Counted from the first letter of the stretch, positions 32,818 through 41,389 are shown. The stretch is 62,613 nt of DNA from Desertihabitans aurantiacus (GCF_003344635.1 NZ_QPKK01000002.1:1-62613); one strand, 5' to 3'. Notes: a model not told the origin generated them from the letters alone. Made by a program: numbers and translations.

Positions 32818-33818
32818 GGCGGAGGACCCGAGGGCGACGTCCCGCCACCGCCCGCCCGGACGGCCGCGACGTCGGAGGCGATCGTCCGGAGACGCCGGTC
32901 GAGCTCGGTGTCGTCGCCCAGGCTCAGGTGCCACGGCAGCGCTTCCACCGCCTGGACGAACCGCGTCAGCCGCAGCTCGTCCCAGAGCTGCTCGTCGAGC
33001 GCCAGGGCGCTGCCGTCGGCGAGGAACCGCAGGTAGTCGGCGAAGATCAGCCGCTCGTCCCGGCCGGACAGCTCGGCCAGGGTGGGCAGCAGGTTCGCGA
33101 TGTCGGCGAACCGTGCCCGCCGGCCGAGGGTCGCCAGGTCGAGCAGGACGAGGGTGCCGTCCTCGGTCCGGCCGAGCTGCTGCGGGGCCAGCTCGCCGTG
33201 GGTCAGCGCCTGCGGCAGGTCCCGGTACACCCTGGCCGCGTGGCGGTAGGTGTCGAGCCAGCCCGACGGCCCGTGGTCGGCGAAGACGCCGTCGAGCTCG
33301 TCCAGCGCCTCACTGAGCCGGGCCTCGAACTCCTCCGGCGGCAGCCCGGGAGGAGGGCTGCCGATGTCGGCCGGCACACCGGTCAGTGAGTTCAGCGTCG
33401 CGACCAGCCGCAGGACCTCCTCGACGTCGTCCGGACCGATGCCGATCGAGGGCAGGAGCTGCAGCCCGAGGACCTCCTCGCCCTCCCGTTCGACGCACAC
33501 CACCAGCTGCGGCACGGGGACACCGCGCTCGGTGAGGAAGCGGTAGCGCTGCGCCTCCCGGGAGCCGTCGCGGTTCAGCTTGAAGAACAGCGTCCGGCTG
33601 CAGTGCCTCTCCTGCGGGTCGCAGGACACCGTCAGGATGACCGAGGGGTGACCGCCCTGGTGCCGGCCACGCTTGGCGTGCGAGACCACGGCGCGGCCCT
33701 CGGCCCCCAGCTCGTGCTCGAACGCCGCCCGCAGGTCGGCCCAGGTCAGTCCGAACGGCAGGGCGACCGGCCGCCCGGGCTCGAGCGGTGTCGGCGACAG
33801 CTCTGCTGGCGTGCTCAC
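32814..33818 (-). CDS. APH-fold protein with degenerate catalytic loop
   Basis: This is a 334-residue protein of the kinase fold. The catalytic loop reads ALTHGELAPQQLG, with Glu in place of the catalytic Asp and Gln in place of the metal Asn. The later metal Asp in TLVLLDLATLGRRARF is kept. The N-lobe SRTLFFKLNRDGSREAQRYR keeps the ATP Lys. The changes suggest a weak enzyme, a sensor or a pseudokinase. The length and the rest of the fold are normal. GTG at 33818 is the start. It is coupled to the downstream GNAT gene and lies just after the broken methyltransferase gene on the same strand. Confidence 0.8.
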   Translation of the reverse strand: MSTPAELSPTPLEPGRPVALPFGLTWADLRAAFEHELGAEGRAVVSHAKRGRHQGGHPSVILTVSCDPQERHCSRTLFFKLNRDGSREAQRYRFLTERGVPVPQLVVCVEREGEEVLGLQLLPSIGIGPDDVEEVLRLVATLNSLTGVPADIGSPPPGLPPEEFEARLSEALDELDGVFADHGPSGWLDTYRHAARVYRDLPQALTHGELAPQQLGRTEDGTLVLLDLATLGRRARFADIANLLPTLAELSGRDERLIFADYLRFLADGSALALDEQLWDELRLTRFVQAVEALPWHLSLGDDTELDRRLRTIASDVAAVRAGGGGTSPSGPPP

Positions 33819-33820
33819 CG

Positions 33821-34548
33821 TCAGACGGCCGACGGTTGGCGGCGGGTGGCGACGGCCGCGATCACGGGGGGCACCTCCCGCCAGGAGCCTGCCGTCGCCG
33901 GGATCTCGGCCACCTGGGCCAGGTCGAGCCCGCTCCGGGCCAGACCGTTGAGGAAGGTGGCCAGGGTGCGGTGGTAGGCCCCGATCTTGCCCGGCGGGCC
34001 GTGGCGCAGGTCCGACCGCCAGTGGCCCTCGGTGAAGTAGCCGGTGACCGTGCGGTGGGCGCGACCCGCGTCGTCCACCACTCCCCGCTCAGCGGGGTGT
34101 TGAAGCAGGGGTGGAAGACCGAGAACCCGAACCAGCCGCCGGGACGGAGCACCCGCGCCACGCTGGCGAAGGTCGCCTCGAGGTCCTCGATGTCCATCAG
34201 CGCCATGTTGCACAGCACGCCGTCGAACTCCGCGTCGTCACAGGTGCTCAGGGTGTGCGCGTCGTCGTGCCGGTAGCTGAGGGACGCCGGGCTCGGATAG
34301 GTGCCGGCGATCTCCAGCATCCGGCTCGAGACGTCGACCCCCACCACGGTGGCGCCGGCGGCGGCGAGGTGCCGGCTCGTCCGTCCCTGCCCGCAGGCGA
34401 GGTCGCAGACGCGCTGGCCGGCGACGGGGCCGACGAGCTCGAGCAGCGGCAGCGCGAACGGATCGCTGCCCAGCCCCGCACCGTCACCGAGCCACTCGTC
34501 GTACCAGTCGGCGAAGCGGTCGTAGCTGGCGCGAGCGGGCGTGGCCAT
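33821..34548 (-). pseudogene. SAM-dependent methyltransferase gene with one-base frameshift
   Basis: The first frame encodes ASYDRFADWYDEWLGDGAG, motif I VCDLACGQGRTSRHLAAAG and VLRPGGWFGFSVFHPCFNTP, ending at LSGEWW. The family then continues in another frame with DDAGRAHRTVTGYFTEGHW, GPPGKIGAYHRTLATFLNGL and a stop at 33821. Restoring one G/C near 34080-34082 joins them into a normal 240-residue enzyme. It is either a recent mutation or a sequencing loss. ATG at 34548 follows TAGGGT by six bases. The intact downstream part argues that the gene is, or recently was, functional. Confidence 0.75.
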
Positions 34549-34663
34549 GCCCTGACCCTAGGCACACCGGTCAGCCCGCCACCAGGGGTCGGGACGGAGC
34601 GGCGACGGACACGGCAGCACGGACGTCGTGCGTCGACGGGGTGCGCTGTGCTGGGCTGCGGAC

Positions 34664-35641
34664 ATGAGCACCGACGACGCCGCCGAGCACCCACCCATCG
34701 ACCGCGGACGGTCGTCGGCGGCGCGGGAGGCGGCCGCGGCGTGGGCCTCCCTGCTCGGGTCGGCCTACGCCCTCGAGCCCCTCCCCCGGGTCACCAACCC
34801 GGTCTGGCAGGTGTCGACGGCCGCGCTCCCGCCGATGGTGCTCAAGCAGCTCCCGCTGTACGCGCCGGGCGTGGACCCGGTCACCGAGCACCGCGTCCTG
34901 ACCCACCTGCTCGGCCGGGGCGTCCGCGTCGCCTGTCCCGTCGTCACCGACGCCGGCTCCGTCACCGCACTGGTGGACGGCCGGCACTGGCAGCTCCAGC
35001 CCTCCCTGCCCCACCGCAGCGCACCGGAGGCTGTGGCGGTCGAGGACGCTGGTCTGGCCGCCACCGTGGGCAGCGCCATCGGCCACCTCGACCGCGCTCT
35101 GGCCAGCTATCCCGGTCCGGTGGGGTCCTACACCGACGACCCCGTGGCGACCCTCGCCGAGGTGGTGCCCGAGCTGCCCGTCGAGCTCACCCGCCTGGTC
35201 GACCCGCTCGCCGGGCACCTGCACGAGGCGCTGGCCGACCTGCCCCGGCAGCTGACCCACGGCGACTGCAACGACGGCAACGTGCTCATCGGACCCGACG
35301 GCGGTGTCGGCTTCATCGACCTCGACCACGTCCCCGTCGGTCCACGCGTCCGGGACCTCGCCTACTACCTCGCCAGCCGGCTGCACCGCGCCCGGGCGGA
35401 CGCCGCCCGCACCGCCGTCGCGGCCGCACTTCCGCACTACCTCGACGGCTACCGCGACAGCCACCCCCTCGGCACACGGGAGCGTGCGGCGCTCGTGCCC
35501 TTGATGCTGCTCACCGAGATCGCCGGCGCGCACTGGGCACTGCACGGGTGGGACCCCGACCACGACGAGTACCGGCGCCACCTCGCCACCACCGCCTGGA
35601 TCACCCGCCGGTACGACCAGCTCCTCGCCTCGGTCAGCTGA
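34664..35641 (+). CDS. APH-fold phosphotransferase family protein
   Basis: This is a 325-residue kinase-like protein with QLTHGDCNDGNVLIGPD (catalytic Asp, metal Asn) and GFIDLDHVPVGPRVRDLAYY (metal Asp), the style of homoserine-kinase-like and fructosamine-kinase-like members. The start ATG 34664 is chosen over an upstream in-frame ATG at 34628, which gives an Arg-rich extension. It runs in the same direction as the next kinase, 112 bp on. The two share the fold but little direct sequence. The substrate is unknown. Confidence 0.88.
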   Translation: MSTDDAAEHPPIDRGRSSAAREAAAAWASLLGSAYALEPLPRVTNPVWQVSTAALPPMVLKQLPLYAPGVDPVTEHRVLTHLLGRGVRVACPVVTDAGSVTALVDGRHWQLQPSLPHRSAPEAVAVEDAGLAATVGSAIGHLDRALASYPGPVGSYTDDPVATLAEVVPELPVELTRLVDPLAGHLHEALADLPRQLTHGDCNDGNVLIGPDGGVGFIDLDHVPVGPRVRDLAYYLASRLHRARADAARTAVAAALPHYLDGYRDSHPLGTRERAALVPLMLLTEIAGAHWALHGWDPDHDEYRRHLATTAWITRRYDQLLASVS

Positions 35642-35753
35642 ACCGTGGACCCCTCGCCGCGAGCTGGGTGTCGGCGCGCCCGTTCAGGCGGTGGCCGGCG
35701 AGTACGGTGGGCGACCGACGGGTCCTGCTCCTCGACGCCGACGGAGGACGGTC

Positions 35754-36647
35754 GTGGACACAGCCACCGCTCGTGACCGCGCGCTGGTCGACGCGGTCAG
35801 CACCGCTGCCGGCACCCGGCTCGGGTACGAGGGGCGGGCCGACCGTGGGACGTCCGGTGGTGCCGTCCTGGTGGTCCTGCCCGACGGGCGACCCGGCGTC
35901 CTCACCCGGTTCCTCGGACCCCTGTCGCAGGCGCGGGACACGGCGCTCGTCCTGGACGAAGCCCGCCGGCAGGGCCTGCCGGTGCCGCGCCACCACTTCA
36001 TCGCCCAGGTCGGGCCCGACGTCCTCGTGGTGCAGGAACGACTCCCCGGCCAGCCGCCCGACGAGGCCACCCCGGACGTCGTCGCGGCGGTCATCGGGAT
36101 CAACGAACGGTTCGTCTCCGTGCTGCGCGCCTGCCCGGACGTGCCCACCGTGCCGCTGTGCCTCTCCCGCAGCGGACATCCCCACCCGCGGCACGAGGTC
36201 CTGGCCCGGCACAGTGACCGCAGTCGGCGCGTCCTCGAGCGGATCCGGTCCCTCGCCGGCGGGGAGGTCGAGGAGGCCGTCGGTGACGACCTGCTGCACA
36301 TCGACCTGACCCTCGACAACATCCTCTTCGACGACGCCGGCTCCGTCACCGGCGTGGTGGACTGGAACCTCGGCGCCCACCGCGGCGACCGCCACCTGGC
36401 GCTCGTCAAGACCCGCTTCGACCTGGAGTGGGCGCTGCGCGAACCCGGCACGCTCCCGGAGTGCGCGGCCGCCGCTGAGCACCTCGACAGCCACCTCGCC
36501 GCCACGGTCGAGGAGGGGACGCTGCTGCGCTACTGGGCCCACCGCGTGCTCTACCAGCTGCACTGGATCCTGCAGTCCGGTCCGCAGCAGGTCATCGACT
36601 GGCACCTCGAGCTGGCCGAGACGAAGCTCGGTCTCGAGCGCTGGTGA
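35754..36647 (+). CDS. APH-fold phosphotransferase family protein
   Basis: This is a 297-residue kinase-like protein. The loop is LLHIDLTLDNILFDDAG (Ile replaces the usual Gly, Asp and Asn kept) and the metal site is VTGVVDWNLGAHRGD. The C-terminal stretch RVLYQLHWILQSGPQQVIDW is typical. GTG at 35754 is fixed by GGAGG upstream. It ends 25 bp before the convergent MFS gene. The substrate is unknown. Confidence 0.88.
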   Translation: MDTATARDRALVDAVSTAAGTRLGYEGRADRGTSGGAVLVVLPDGRPGVLTRFLGPLSQARDTALVLDEARRQGLPVPRHHFIAQVGPDVLVVQERLPGQPPDEATPDVVAAVIGINERFVSVLRACPDVPTVPLCLSRSGHPHPRHEVLARHSDRSRRVLERIRSLAGGEVEEAVGDDLLHIDLTLDNILFDDAGSVTGVVDWNLGAHRGDRHLALVKTRFDLEWALREPGTLPECAAAAEHLDSHLAATVEEGTLLRYWAHRVLYQLHWILQSGPQQVIDWHLELAETKLGLERW

Positions 36648-36671
36648 AGGCCACCGGGCGGTCGACCCACT

Positions 36672-37874
36672 TCAGGCGGCCCGGAGCGGTCGGAGGCCCA
36701 GGGCGGCGGCGAGGAGCGCGGCAACCGCCGCAGCCGCGAGCGCGGCAGCGGGCTGGAGGTGGCCGAGAGTGGCGTAGGGGGCGCTGAGCACCGCAGCAGG
36801 CAACAGCTGGACGACGCCCAGGAGCGACTGGAACCGGCTGAGCTGGTCGGCGGGCGCCAGCCGGAGAAGGGCCGGCGCGACGTGCGTGGTGTACAGAGCG
36901 GTGCCGGCGCCGACGAGGGCGGTGCTCGCTGTGGCGATGGCGGGTGACGTGGCCACCGCGAGCCCGGTCAAGCCGAGTGCGCAGCCGGTGGGGCCGGTGA
37001 CCAGGGCCAGCCGGGGCCGGTGCAGCGTGCTGGTCAGCGAGACGACCAGGGTGACGCCGAGGACGCCGGCCGCCCAGGCCGCGTCGATCTGCGCGGCGGC
37101 GGCTGCGGTCCACCCGCGGGCTCGGGCGGTGATCGGGACGAGCACGGCGATGCCGGGCAGCACGGCCGCGCACACCAGAGCGACCGAGAGCAGCAGCCGC
37201 CACACCTTCAGCCGGGTTGCCGACCGCAGCCCTACCACCAGCTCGGCCACGATGCCGCCGGGTGGGCCCGACGAGCCAGTCGCCCCCGTCGCGGCCCCCG
37301 CCTGGACCACCAGCAACGTCGCCAGGGCCAGCGCGACGGTGCCGGCATGGAGGACGAGGACGATGGCCAGGGGCTGGGTGGCCATCAGCACGCCGGCTGC
37401 GGGGACCCCGACGATGCGGGCCAGCTGGATGCTCGCGCTGATCTGGGCCAACGCCCGCGGCAGCTGGTCCTCGTGGTCGATGAGCAGACGGGGCAGCACC
37501 GTGGCGGCGGGCTGGCCGAGCGCCGAGAGGACGCCGGTGGCCAGCGCCGTGGCTGCGAGCAGCCCGACCGACGGTGCGGCACCCACGAGCGGCACCAGCA
37601 CCACCAGGAGCACGACCTGGATGCCGTAGGTGGCCAGGAGGGTCCATCCCGGACCGTGCCGGTCGCCGAGGACCCCGCCCAGGAGCAGGAACGCCACCCG
37701 GGGGACGAGGGCGAGGGTGCTGGTGAGGGCCACCGCGGCAGCGCCGTGGCCGCTGGCCAGCCAGATCAGGGCGAAGGCCAGCATGGCATCGCCGGCACTG
37801 CTGGCGGTGGCCCCGATCCACCAGAGACGGAACCGCCAGGGCAGCCGGCGCAGGGCACGAGAGGGAGTAGCCAC
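36672..37874 (-). CDS. MFS transporter, probable efflux pump
   Basis: This is a 400-residue integral membrane protein with about twelve hydrophobic segments. The motif-A-like loop GGVLGDRHGPGWTLLATYG lies between segments 2 and 3, in the pattern of drug-exporting major facilitator proteins. Alanine-rich helices such as AALAAAAVAALLAAALGLRP end it. It lies 33 bp after a MerR-type gene on the same strand, so they are probably one operon. I infer export of a toxic compound under control of that regulator. The substrate is unknown. Confidence 0.88.
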   Translation of the reverse strand: MATPSRALRRLPWRFRLWWIGATASSAGDAMLAFALIWLASGHGAAAVALTSTLALVPRVAFLLLGGVLGDRHGPGWTLLATYGIQVVLLVVLVPLVGAAPSVGLLAATALATGVLSALGQPAATVLPRLLIDHEDQLPRALAQISASIQLARIVGVPAAGVLMATQPLAIVLVLHAGTVALALATLLVVQAGAATGATGSSGPPGGIVAELVVGLRSATRLKVWRLLLSVALVCAAVLPGIAVLVPITARARGWTAAAAAQIDAAWAAGVLGVTLVVSLTSTLHRPRLALVTGPTGCALGLTGLAVATSPAIATASTALVGAGTALYTTHVAPALLRLAPADQLSRFQSLLGVVQLLPAAVLSAPYATLGHLQPAAALAAAAVAALLAAALGLRPLRAA

Positions 37875-37907
37875 CCTCGGAGGCTGGGCCTTCGGGTGGG
37901 TTGAAGG

Positions 37908-38966
37908 TCAAGGCCGCATCGGCATCACCAGCGACGTCAGGTGCGGTTGGTCCGGTGAGGTGACCACCAGCGGCTCGCCGCCGCCCGCGACCCCGACCAG
38001 GACGTCGTCCCCGACGCAGGCCCGCACCGCGGCCGACAGCAGCGAGGGGCGCACCAGCAGGTGCAGCGGCTGCGGTGCGGTGGAGCTGGCCCAGCCCACC
38101 AGCTCGGTGCCCGCTGGCCCGAGGTGTGCGACCTCGCCGACGATGCGAAGATCCGTGGGCCCGGCCGGCTCCAGCTCCCCCAGCAGCTGCAGCAGCGGGC
38201 CACGGGCGAAGCCGGCGAGGGCTCGCCGGGGCGGCTGACGCGCGACCAGCAGCCCGAGATCCGGAACCGCCCGCTCTCCCCCGTCGAGCTCGGCGATCAC
38301 GGCGTCGTCGGGCGTGCGGAGGTGCACTCCTGCCGTGGTCACGGTCACCGTCGCGAAGGGCTGGCGGGCGAGCGCCCGAGCGGCCGACCCGGTGTCGCCG
38401 ACCCCGGTGAAGGCGCTGACGGGGCCGCCTGACGCGGTCGCCGTGAGGGTGTGGTGCGCGAGCCAGTACCGGTCCGTGGCCGCCACCGCCAAGCCGGCCT
38501 CGGTCAGGGCCCACACCACGCCCGCGACCTCCGGGGCCGCGGTCCGCGAGGTCTGCAGCACCTGCTCCAGCGCTCGTGCCAGCACCGGCCCGCACAGCCG
38601 GACGGTGCCGCTGCGGGCGTCGTCGGCCGCGGCACGCAGGTCGGCGACGATGCCGCGGAGGATGCCCAGACGCACCTCGGACTCCTCGGCCCGCTCGCTC
38701 GCCAGCTGCTCCAGCAGCACCGCAGCCCGCTCCGCAGGCAGGCTCAGAGCCTGCCGGACCGTCCGCAACGGCACGCCCGCTGCGCGCAGCCGAGCCACCA
38801 GCACCCCGTGCCGCAGCTGGGCGGGGGCGTAGTACCGGTAGCCCGACGACGGGTCGACCTCAGCGGGCTCCAGCACCCCTGCCTCGGCGTAGTGCCGCAA
38901 CGCGCTGGCCGGCAGACCCACCGCACGTCCGAACGAGCTGATCGCCAGCAACCGGTCACCGTCCAC
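37908..38966 (-). CDS. MerR-type HTH fused to a DNA polymerase III beta-clamp-like domain
   Basis: This is a 352-residue fusion. Residues about 5-90 are a MerR winged helix and dimerisation helix: AISSFGRAVGLPASALRHYA, then EVDPSSGYRYYAPAQL. Residues about 120-352 look like sliding-clamp modules: GPVLARALEQVLQTSRTAA, ALTEAGLAVAATDRYWLAHH and the C-terminal SLVMPMRP, which closely matches the VMPMRL end of DnaN. The clamp fold probably serves here as a dimerising or ligand-sensing part rather than in replication, because it is fused to a DNA-binding head and sits before an efflux gene. I recall similar fusions in other actinobacteria, labelled as beta-clamp family proteins. The start at 38966 gives MDGDRLLAIS. 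Confidence 0.85.
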   Translation of the reverse strand: MDGDRLLAISSFGRAVGLPASALRHYAEAGVLEPAEVDPSSGYRYYAPAQLRHGVLVARLRAAGVPLRTVRQALSLPAERAAVLLEQLASERAEESEVRLGILRGIVADLRAAADDARSGTVRLCGPVLARALEQVLQTSRTAAPEVAGVVWALTEAGLAVAATDRYWLAHHTLTATASGGPVSAFTGVGDTGSAARALARQPFATVTVTTAGVHLRTPDDAVIAELDGGERAVPDLGLLVARQPPRRALAGFARGPLLQLLGELEPAGPTDLRIVGEVAHLGPAGTELVGWASSTAPQPLHLLVRPSLLSAAVRACVGDDVLVGVAGGGEPLVVTSPDQPHLTSLVMPMRP

Positions 38967-39095
38967 CGGACGTCACCACCCGCCGCGATCCCATGAGGAC
39001 CTCAGGCTCTCACGCCGCCCACGACCCCGCCCGGACCCGGTAGCGCCTCCCGAAACCCGGTCGACGCCGACGCCCGGGGCTCCGAGGATGGTCAC

Positions 39096-39656
39096 ATGCT
39101 GAGCGGCGACGTGGACCCCAGACCCTGTGAAGCCACCGACCTGCCCGCGTTGGAGGAGTGGGCGCCGACCGGGAACAGCCGGACCCACGACCGACGGTTC
39201 GCCCGTCAGCGGACCGGCGCCAGCACCTTCTACCTCGCCCACCGCCGGCAGGCGCCGGCGGAGTTCGTCGGGTCGGCCGAGATCCGGTGGGACGGCTGCG
39301 CCGCCGCCGAGGTGCCCCGCTGCCCCGAGATCAACGGCCTGCAGGTGTGGCCCGAGCACCTGCAGTCCCGCGGGATCGGCACCCAGATGCTCCGCCTCCT
39401 CGAACGCGAGGTCCGCCTGCGGGGGCATCGCAGCGTCGGGTTGGGCGTCGACGACCCCCGAGCACGCGCCCTCTACCTCCGGCTCGGGTACGTGGACACC
39501 GGGGTGGAGTACGTCGACCGGTACACCTGGATCGACGAGCACCACCGGGAGCACCACGTCGCGGAGCTGGGCCAGTGGTTGATGAAGGCCCTACCGGTCG
39601 AGCGGGACGAGCAGGAGCCGGGGACAGCGCATGCAGCAGGACCTCCAGCTCGCTGA
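39096..39656 (+). CDS. GNAT family N-acetyltransferase
   Basis: This is a 186-residue acetyltransferase. INGLQVWPEHLQSRGIGTQM has the SRGIGT acetyl-CoA loop, followed by VGLGVDDPRARALYLRLGYV. ATG at 39096 lies six bases after GAGGAT, a leaderless layout. Its 3' end overlaps the following kinase-fold gene by 26 bases. The substrate is unknown. Pairing with a kinase recurs at 32281-33818. Confidence 0.9.
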   Translation: MLSGDVDPRPCEATDLPALEEWAPTGNSRTHDRRFARQRTGASTFYLAHRRQAPAEFVGSAEIRWDGCAAAEVPRCPEINGLQVWPEHLQSRGIGTQMLRLLEREVRLRGHRSVGLGVDDPRARALYLRLGYVDTGVEYVDRYTWIDEHHREHHVAELGQWLMKALPVERDEQEPGTAHAAGPPAR

Positions 39657-40500
39657 GGCGCTCCACGCCGTCAGCGCGACCACGCAGACCGACTGGCGCG
39701 TCGTGGAGCTCGCCACGGGCACCCGGGGCCGGACCTGGCGACTCACCTCGGTCTCCGGGGACGCGGTGCTCAAGCTGGCACCGGACCGGCAGTGGAGCTC
39801 CCAGGTGCTGCGGGCAGCGGCCGCCGTCGCGCGCAGCCGTGCTGCCGGTTACCCCACCCCGCCCTGGCTGGCCTCCGGGATCACGGACGACGGCATCGCC
39901 TACCACCTGCAGGCCCTGGTCGCGGGTGCACCCGTCGCGGTGGTCGGGCCGGACGAAGCGCGGGAGCTCATCCGGGTGCTCGAGCTGCAGGCCGGCATCG
40001 ACCCCGACCCTGACCGCAGCTGGTCCGACCACTGCAGCGACGTGCTCACCTCGCAGCTGCCCACCCTGCGGGCCAGAGCGGGCTCGACCGGGAGGGACGG
40101 CCGTGCGCTGGTCGCCGCCTGCGACCGGTTGCTCGACGGCTGGGACCCTCGTTCCCAACCGCGAGTCGACCTGGTGCACGGCGACTTCCGTCCCGCCAAC
40201 GTCCTCTTCCACCAGCGCGAGGTCGCCGGCGTGGTCGACATCGAGGCGATCGGGAGCGGCAGCCGGGTCTTCGACTACGCCACCCTGCTCGACCACCAGC
40301 GGATCGAGCCCGCTGCTCTGGAGCTGCTCGTCACCGCCGCCGCTGCCGTCGCGGGACCAGGCCTGCTGCGGGCCTGCTTCGCCCTCGTCGCACTCGACCT
40401 CGTCGACTACCTGACGGCCGGCCCCGAGGACCACCGCGTCCTGCGCATCCGCGAGCTGACGACCCGCGCACAGCAGATCGACCGCCTCACCTCGCGGTGA
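39631..40500 (+). CDS. APH-fold phosphotransferase family protein
   Basis: This is a 289-residue kinase-like protein with LVHGDFRPANVLFHQRE (catalytic Asp, metal Asn) and VAGVVDIEAIGSGSRVFDYA (metal Asp). Its middle, YPTPPWLASGITDDGIAYHL and RVLELQAGIDPDPDRSW, is clearly related to the kinase at 24941-25882. ATG at 39631 lies inside the end of the GNAT gene, with CAGGAG upstream, so translation is coupled. It ends 22 bp from the convergent PHP gene. The substrate is unknown. Confidence 0.88.
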   Translation: MQQDLQLAEALHAVSATTQTDWRVVELATGTRGRTWRLTSVSGDAVLKLAPDRQWSSQVLRAAAAVARSRAAGYPTPPWLASGITDDGIAYHLQALVAGAPVAVVGPDEARELIRVLELQAGIDPDPDRSWSDHCSDVLTSQLPTLRARAGSTGRDGRALVAACDRLLDGWDPRSQPRVDLVHGDFRPANVLFHQREVAGVVDIEAIGSGSRVFDYATLLDHQRIEPAALELLVTAAAAVAGPGLLRACFALVALDLVDYLTAGPEDHRVLRIRELTTRAQQIDRLTSR

Positions 40501-40522
40501 GCCGGGTCCCCCGCGTCCACCG

Positions 40523-41374
40523 TCAGCGGGTCCAGTAGTCCTCGGCGCGCCGCCCCGGCCGGAACCCGTGGTGTGCGGCGAGGGCGGTGGCCTCGGAGAA
40601 GTTCGCCGCCAGCCCGCTGGTCGCGTGGTCGTCGCTGCCGAAGCTGATCGCCCGGCCGCCCTCCTCGGCCCACCACTGGGGGATCCAGGGCCGCACCGGA
40701 CGTCCGGTGTTCAGCTCGAGGGCTCGCCCAGAGGACGCGATGGCGCGCAGGGCCTCGCGGAAGCCGTCCTCGAAGCGGCGGTGGTCGAAGGGACCGTGCT
40801 CGTCGGTCGGCCAGTAGCGCGCGGCGTAGTCGATGTGGGTGAAGACGTCGAAGGTCCCGCCCTCGACCATCACCGGCACCTCCCGCAGATAGGCCCAGAC
40901 GACCTCGGCCGGGTCGGGCAGCAGCCGGAACAGGGTCACCGGCTCGCTGCGGTTCCCGGCGAAGGGCACCGTGTGCAGCGAGCCGTTGACGCGGTCGAGC
41001 TCCGACAGGTCGACGAGGGCACCGGCGGCCTCGCCGTCGAGGTGCGGCTGGCCGAGCTCGACCCCGGTGAGGACGCGCAGCTCGGGGAACTCGTGGCGGC
41101 AGCGCTCGATGCTGTCGAGGTATCCCTCGACGTCGAGCGGTGGCGGCTGCATCAGGCCCTCGCGGATCAGGACCCGCTGGTGCTCCGCGAAGTCCTCAGG
41201 CGCCGCCCGCCAGCCACTGAGGTCGAGGTGGTCGGTGAAGGCGAGCGCCGGTAGCCCGATCCGCACGGCACGGGCGCAGGTGCGTCGCATCGTCCCGGCG
41301 GCCGGCCCCGACGCCCCACCGGTGTCCCAGGAGAACTCGCTGTGGACGTGCGTGTCAGCCGGGAGCGGGGTCAC
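40523..41374 (-). CDS. PHP domain phosphoesterase, histidinol-phosphatase-like
   Basis: This is a 283-residue metal-dependent phosphatase. The four PHP motifs are visible: PADTHVHSEFSWD (His-x-His), LALAFTDHLDLSGW, LTGVELGQP, VFTHIDYAARYWP and SFGSDDHATSG. This is the layout of HisJ-type histidinol phosphatases that act in histidine synthesis. Since no his genes are nearby, another phosphoester substrate is possible. GTG at 41374 gives the correct N-terminus. A small zinc-ribbon gene precedes it on the same strand by 15 bp. Confidence 0.88.
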   Translation of the reverse strand: MTPLPADTHVHSEFSWDTGGASGPAAGTMRRTCARAVRIGLPALAFTDHLDLSGWRAAPEDFAEHQRVLIREGLMQPPPLDVEGYLDSIERCRHEFPELRVLTGVELGQPHLDGEAAGALVDLSELDRVNGSLHTVPFAGNRSEPVTLFRLLPDPAEVVWAYLREVPVMVEGGTFDVFTHIDYAARYWPTDEHGPFDHRRFEDGFREALRAIASSGRALELNTGRPVRPWIPQWWAEEGGRAISFGSDDHATSGLAANFSEATALAAHHGFRPGRRAEDYWTR

Positions 41375-41389
41375 CCGCCCACCCTCGCA

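Noticed and set aside
34111-36309. A 732-codon open frame on the plus strand
   Set aside because: It overlaps two well-supported kinase genes and a methyltransferase in other frames and is composed of Arg/Pro/Gly-rich runs. It is a by-product of high GC.
36592-38595. A 667-codon open frame on the minus strand
   Set aside because: It covers the MFS and MerR-clamp genes in a different frame and shows no domain, only low-complexity sequence.
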